Shown here in pieces: positions 59,132 through 64,000 of a stretch of DNA of 64,000 bases (positions are counted from its first letter, which is position 1; each line of letters starts with the position of its first letter). The DNA is from Przewalskia tangutica (Eukaryota; Streptophyta; Magnoliopsida; Solanales; Solanaceae): contig CM056724.1 of NCBI GenBank assembly GCA_029844215.1, forward strand, positions 74,233,093 through 74,297,092, written 5' to 3'. The translations under genes were made by a program, and so were the position numbers. The notes beneath the pieces were generated by a model. The model searched no databases and was not told where the DNA came from. It saw only the letters and a list, made by a program, of their open reading frames with translations.

Positions 59132-60256
59132 TCACTTCCTTCTTGTCGTTCTACTCATGTTCTTTCCGACGACGCACAAAGGAGGAGGTGAATCGCCCAT
59201 CGATCCCGGGTGAATCTCAACCTCCGCGCTATCTCTGGTGGGACAATTCCTTGCAAAATGGCCGGGCCGCATGTAAAACAGATTCCCTATTAGCACGACA
59301 CTCCCATCGTGGAGCCTACCACAATGGTCACAACGAGGTAAGGGTGGTCCCATCCGACTAACATCCACGATCCCCAAAAACTCAAACCTTGAGCCCGACA
59401 CGCTCCGAATTTTCGAACGCCCCGACGATCGAGGTGGAGCACTCCGTCTTGGCGGAGGCGCATAACTAACTCGGCCGAGGCCGCCGCCGAAGGTCACCAG
59501 GACCTCGCCGCTTGCCCTACTCGCTGATCTTGGTCATTCCGCGACTACGCGCTCGCATCCAAGTGCATGAGCTGCGTGCGCAATGTCCATGCCGGTGAAG
59601 AGCTACTCCCGAGCAACTCTCGCCAAATAGTCATCAAGCCTGTGACATAGCGGTGCACTCTGTCCTCCATATCGGCTACTAACGCGGGACGTCGAGCTAG
59701 TGAGTTAAACTCCACGTTGTACTTCGAACCGCACGCGGCTCGCCTCAACATCAAAAACTGTCACCGAGTCCTCCTCATCCGTGAGGCAAGAAATGTGCAA
59801 GAAATGCCTCCGAGAACTCGTCCCATCTCGGAAGTGCATGCCCTCCCGACAGCTCCCACGAATCAAACCGATCATGCGGTATCACGCGGCCGATGCGAAC
59901 CTAGACCACCGACTCGGTCTCCGATGCCTTGATCACTCATGATCCGTCAGAATCGCTTCGGATGAACTCCTGCGGATCATCCTCGTGCCTCGACCGTAGA
60001 ACTCTGGCGCCACAACTCGAAAGTCCCGCACCTCAAACTATCCGATCTCGGGTGAACCATGGTGCTCGAACTGCTGCGTCCGGCCTATCCTCGTGTCGGC
60101 CACAACCACGCCAATAATCGCCAACTCTTGTAACCCGTCTCTCCGCCTGCATCGTGGACCGAGGCTCGTGCTTGTGGTCTCAGAGACTGCCGCCGCTCTA
60201 CTCGCAGCCTCCTGCCGCTTGCCCTTCGGGCCTCTGGTTGCCTTTCGCAGAGGCAT
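59132..60256 (-). pseudogene. Element I: gag (only coding region of the element)
   Basis: An ATG at 60254-60256 gives MPLRKATRGPKGKRQEAA. The capsid region at about 59540-60060 contains KYNVEFNSLARRPALVADM and EDRVHRYVTGL, matching the C gag (EYNVEFDSLARYVPALVAEM). A Pro/Arg linker leads to two knuckles, CDHCGRLHDG and GHFARNCP, near 59230-59330. Three or more frame changes separate the parts, so it cannot be read as one frame here. The open frame around the knuckles (59132-59497) continues past GHFARNCP without a protease motif. If the shifts are sequencing errors, the gag could be functional. Confidence 0.78.
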
Positions 60257-60439
60257 AATCGTAAAAGCGAAACACGTCGAGGGGTCCAACTTACAACACA
60301 ACTAAGGCACGATCTCGAATGAGAAGAATAGAAACCAATCCTAAATGTCCATGACCTCACGATTATAGATGTGGTGCACAACACATCGATAATCAAGACT
60401 CTACTTAGACACGGTGCAGACACTTTCCGAGGACTAAGC

Positions 60440-60450
60440 GCTCGATACCA
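60440..60450 (-). other. Element I: primer binding site, altered
   Basis: It reads TGGTATCGAGC on the minus strand. The adjoining LTR edge is also damaged (CTTCACACG where CTTTTGTCACG is expected), so the LTR start at about 60454 is approximate. Confidence 0.7.
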
Positions 60451-60453
60451 CTT

Positions 60454-63400
60454 CACACGACCAAACCGCTCGCGATCGTGCCTTACCCGCACCCAAGTAG
60501 TCAAACAACATCGAGAAAATCAGCGGAAATTAAAACTCATACATGATAACCAATGAAAAGAGAAAGCAGGCTAACCAAGCGGTTACCTTTTACGAAAAAT
60601 AACTAACACTGAGTTACAATCCCCGCCACATCAGCATTACTGCACTCTAAGAATTTTTATAACATCTCGACGACGGGGCCGCCATACCACGAATGTACAA
60701 AAAGTACTACAACTTCAGGTAACCGTACCAAGTGACAAAGTCTCCGAAGGAATGGAGCTTTCTGAGAACTGAACAGCGATCCAAAGGGTGCTGATCAACA
60801 AGCGATGTATCTCAACATGCGGCGTGAACGCAGCCCGGCGGGTCGATGCAACAGTGCGAGTATGCGATACAGAAAAATTCTGTAAATGAAATCATAATAG
60901 TCTATAAGGAAATCAGGAGACATGTATGATAACCAAACTACAAGACACCACGATATACTGATTGACCAAATCAAATCACATCAAGTCGAGGACTCACGCG
61001 AAAGATCATTACTCAAAGTGGGCGCATACTGTGGGCTACCCAACGTGTCGGTATGTCGAACCCAATAACAAGATAGTACTCACGGTGGGCGATACTCGTG
61101 GGCTACCCAACGTGTCGGTATGTCCCAACCAATAACAAGATAATACTCACCGTGGACGCATACTCGTGGGCTACCCAACGGTCAAGATGTCCAAACAAAT
61201 ACCGGATAATACTCACTGTGGGCGCATACTCGTGGGCTACCCAACGTGTCGGTATGTCCAAACAAATACCGAGATAATACTCATCGTGGACGATACTCGG
61301 GCTACCCAACGTGTCGGTATGTCCAAACCATTTACAAGATAACACTCCTAATAAGCATACCCGGGCTACCCAACGTGTCGATATGTCCCAAAGGATCAAT
61401 ATAGTGGAAGCATACCGTGGGCTACCCAGCGTGTCGATATGTCCATCATACCACCCGATATCAGCCTCCGTCGAGAGACTCGGTAGCACAAAGTCAAACA
61501 CTTGCACAACAACAAAACTATCACCACAAGCACAAAAGTTACACACAACTCAAAGTACCTTCGTTTAAGTCGACAAACCGGTTCCAACCCCAAAATACTA
61601 CATTCTTTCCTACCTTCAAAGACCTCTCTTTACGTAGAAACCATACGATACTATCACACGTAGTATCACACACATTCATGTTTAAAACACGTACTTCAAA
61701 CACAATTAACATAACGTCAAGTATACCTTTTAAAAGTCCAAGTAATTAACTCCTTTAAGGTCAAGTATTCCTACCTTTTAAAACCAAGTCATTTACTTTT
61801 CCCTTAAGAAAAGTTCGATATCTGAAAACAAGTGATTTATACTTTCAAACTCAAGTTACTTCTCTTTTCCAAAATCCGACATTATCCTTTGCAATCCATT
61901 AAGTTCATTCTTTGGAATTTTAAGAAAAGTCGAACTTGTTATCAATGATTCTCATTTAAGCGACCGTGATCTAGGAAATGTAATATCATTTTGTCTTATC
62001 TTAGTTTCTATGCGGATGGAGGTTTCTACTGGTTTTAATATAATCAATTAGTGAAACCATTTCCTTTATTAGCTATGTGATGGTGTGTTCGATACTTGTT
62101 CCCACTTTCAAATCCATTTCACATTCTTATGCCGTTATACCTAACTTCCCATAAAGCTAGTATAACTCTTAAGTTTTCAAAACCAAGTATTACTCATTAC
62201 TCACGAATGAGGTTTTACAACTTTTGAATACATTACAAAACTTTCACAATTCTAAGTTAAGTCTCTTATCTTACAAGATCAAGTCTCTTAACTTCTACCA
62301 ATCAACAACCGTTCTTTTACTCACATAAAGTTGTTATAACTGACTTCCCATAAAGCCGTTATAACCCCTTTATGTTTTAAACCAACCAATTACCACATAA
62401 ACATTTATGAGACCAAGAGGGCTCATTCTTTAAGCACCGAGTGCCCATTACTAACGGATAAGACTTACTACTCTTACACCTAATGAAGCCCTTTACACTT
62501 CATAACAAGTCAAGACACAATTTGGAAAATCAATTTCCTTTAACACACGTCGTCAACCGCACTATATATTTCACAAATAGTCATCTGAAGAGGATAGGAA
62601 GAATCACATACCTCGCTGACGATTGTCGACACTAAGCAAAATGCTCCACAAGACTATCTCCTTAAGAAGAATATGCTACACGTAGTACTTCAATCCTATA
62701 AGGGCCATAAAACGTCTATCAAACTCTAGTTTGAACGTAGAGTAAACTAAGTACAAGGCCCCTACATTCTACGAAATTGACAGAACTTCCTTTGTTTCTA
62801 TTAACTTGCCACCTTCACAAGGCCGAAATCAACAAGGCTACAAGATCCAAATCTAAGCCAACTTAACTATAATGACCTCGGGCTCACAAATCTATACAAA
62901 CTTAACTATAACCTCGGCTCACAAATCTATTCAAACTCTAAATATAATGACCTCGGGCTCACAGATCTATACTACTATCACAAGTACTAACTCAAAACCC
63001 GGAGAAGGAAACTCTTACCTTTTAGAAAAGCCCACAAAAGCCCTTTCCTACCACTTCTTCCACAACTCAACCACGGCGCTTCCCACAAGTTCACCAACAC
63101 TTTTTCCTTCTTGCCGCGCTCAGCGGTTCCCTAAGGCGGGTTTCTCAAAACCTAGAGAGAAGGGAGAGGGTTTTCTTGGGAGGGTTTGAAATGAAATGGC
63201 CAAGTCTTCCAAGACTTGGCCTAAAATAGGCTTCTATCGCTGGTCAAAGGATGGGAGGACACTTGTCACCCTCCCATAGGCTCCTTATAAAAATATCACG
63301 ATTTTCTCCTTTACCCGAGAAAATCCCGCCTCGGCGCGCGGCCAGCGGCATGGCGCGCTAACACTTCGTAAAAATAATTGCACGCGCGTCGCGCCGCCTG

Positions 63401-63716
63401 CATTCGGCGCGCGCTTCAACACCCGCAGACCCTCGCATAATCGGCGCGCGCCACGCTCTCCGGCGTACTGAACCCCCGAATCAAGTCATTTACTTGACTG
63501 CGCGCCAAACTTGAAACTTCCATAACTTTTGACTCCGATGTCCAATCGACGAACGGTTGGTTGCGTTGGGACCTAGATTCAACGGACTACACACTAGGCC
63601 TTTTAAACACCTTACAATCCTTAACAACTGGGGTCCAATACTCAAAGGTAAACTCAAAATCCTTCCAACACATGTTTGCCAACTTATCTATCCTCTAGAA
63701 TTTACGGGGTGTAACA
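60454..63716 (-). repeat. Element I: 5' LTR (about 3263 bp)
   Basis: It matches 55233-58487 throughout, with the minisatellite at about 61015-61445, the hairpin at 63198-63221 and GACACTTGTC at 63258-63267. It ends GGGGTGTAACA before the right TSD. Confidence 0.92.
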
Positions 63717-63721
63717 TGTTA

Positions 63722-64000
63722 GGCCCGAGTTTAGTTAACCAGCGTACGAGTTCGTGGATACGTTCGACCGGTGGTCGGGTCGATGGGGGCAGCCCATCGT
63801 GTTCTTCGTTCGGGACCGTTTTCTCGGCAGAGGGTTATGCGAGATGTTATATCAGAAAGGTTGTAAGGCTGCACGAGGTGCCTACCTTCACCTTATGTCA
63901 GGCAGTGAAGCCCAGGTTGTGGCTATTTTCGTTTTTCTGGAAGTTTTACCAAGCAGGGTTAAGAACTCAGGTGAGTCTCGGAATCGCATTCGCCCTCGGG
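63722..64000 (+). other. Element H: interior, right of I
   Basis: It continues H after the TSD (GGCCCGAGTTTAGTTAACC) and aligns with G from 46072 to about 46350. No domain is recognised. The element continues past the window. Confidence 0.75.

Larger units (their letters stand above)
55233..63716 (-). mobile_element. Element I: gag-only LTR retrotransposon, TSD TGTTA
   Basis: TGTTA is duplicated at 55228-55232 and 63717-63721; element G shows the empty site (GGGTGTTAGGCCC). The 3' LTR is 55233-58487, the interior 58488-60453 and the 5' LTR about 60454-63716. The interior has gag with zinc knuckle, a 3' UTR and no protease, RT or integrase. This matches the TR-GAG type described in plants: terminal repeats plus gag, dependent on another element for pol. 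LTR lengths (about 3255 and 3263) are almost equal and the copies look very similar, so it is recent. Confidence 0.94.
39422..64000 (-). mobile_element. Element F: LTR retrotransposon, only part of one LTR in the window
   Basis: It starts TGTCACGACCCGACC at 39422 inside D RT, left flank GCAGA. Its LTR is visible in two pieces, 39422-41072 and 49914-50281, separated by G and followed by H. The rest of F lies to the right of the window. The LTR terminus matches solo LTR J (CCCGGGGTAAGGCACCAG block), so F and J are related. Confidence 0.85.
50282..64000 (+). mobile_element. Element H: non-autonomous LTR retrotransposon, right end outside the window
   Basis: It starts TGTTATACCCCG at 50282 (left flank ATAAA). 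The 5' LTR is 50282-53746. The interior is 53747-55232 and 63722-64000, split by element I. It has the same gag relic and non-coding region as G. Pol content beyond the window is unknown. Confidence 0.9.

Overview
The window is plant nuclear DNA made almost entirely of nested LTR retrotransposons of the Ty3/gypsy superfamily. No host gene, tRNA, rRNA or CRISPR array was found. Elements carry 2.4-3.5 kb LTRs with TG...CA ends, 5-bp target site duplications (TSDs), primer binding sites resembling the 3' end of initiator-Met tRNA, and, where pol is readable, the order gag - protease - RT - RNase H - integrase - chromodomain. The chromodomain, the DPGST protease motif and the long LTRs point to the Tekay/Del chromovirus clade. 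The host is a flowering plant, probably a eudicot; an asterid is a guess from LTR style. Such a stack is typical of heterochromatin.

The layout can be unfolded using TSDs and uninterrupted sister copies. The oldest layer is element D (minus strand). It has a partial LTR at 1-970, a 3' UTR at 971-1111, and a gag-pol split into 25922-26343 and 37181-39421; the rest lies beyond the right edge. Element A (+, 1124-25916, TSD AAAAC) sits in the last codons of D pol. Its 3' LTR is split by element B (+, 9504-25272), which is itself invaded by element C (-, 13979-23441). C holds the most complete gag-pol here. Element E (-, 26344-37175, TSD GGGTG) splits the integrase of D, and its 3' LTR is split by a solo LTR J (+, 28129-31307, TSD CTTCT). 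Element F (-, from 39422) enters the RT of D and runs off the window. Its LTR is hit twice, by G (+, 41073-49908, TSD ATCAA) and by H (+, from 50282). H is invaded by I (-, 55233-63716, TSD TGTTA). Two chains reach four levels: D>A>B>C and D>F>H>I.

Only C and D retain recognisable polyproteins, both broken. A has a decayed pol between closely similar LTRs. E is a deletion derivative of the A family with 1.2 kb of interior. G and H share a damaged gag followed by non-coding DNA, G retaining an integrase tail. I has gag and no detectable pol. The recent layers therefore look like non-autonomous elements mobilised by relatives such as C or D.

Cross-family comparison shows shared cis structure: a palindromic G-box in the LTR promoter region (up to 18 bp perfect), TATA boxes, an AACATTCG/CGAATGTT inverted repeat just before the polypurine tract, and mid-LTR minisatellites that differ between families. 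Repeat copies also differ by odd small changes concentrated at CAG/CTG and CCGG-like sites, including inside primer binding sites. This looks more like base-calling error at methylated cytosines than evolution, so some frameshifts reported here may not be real.
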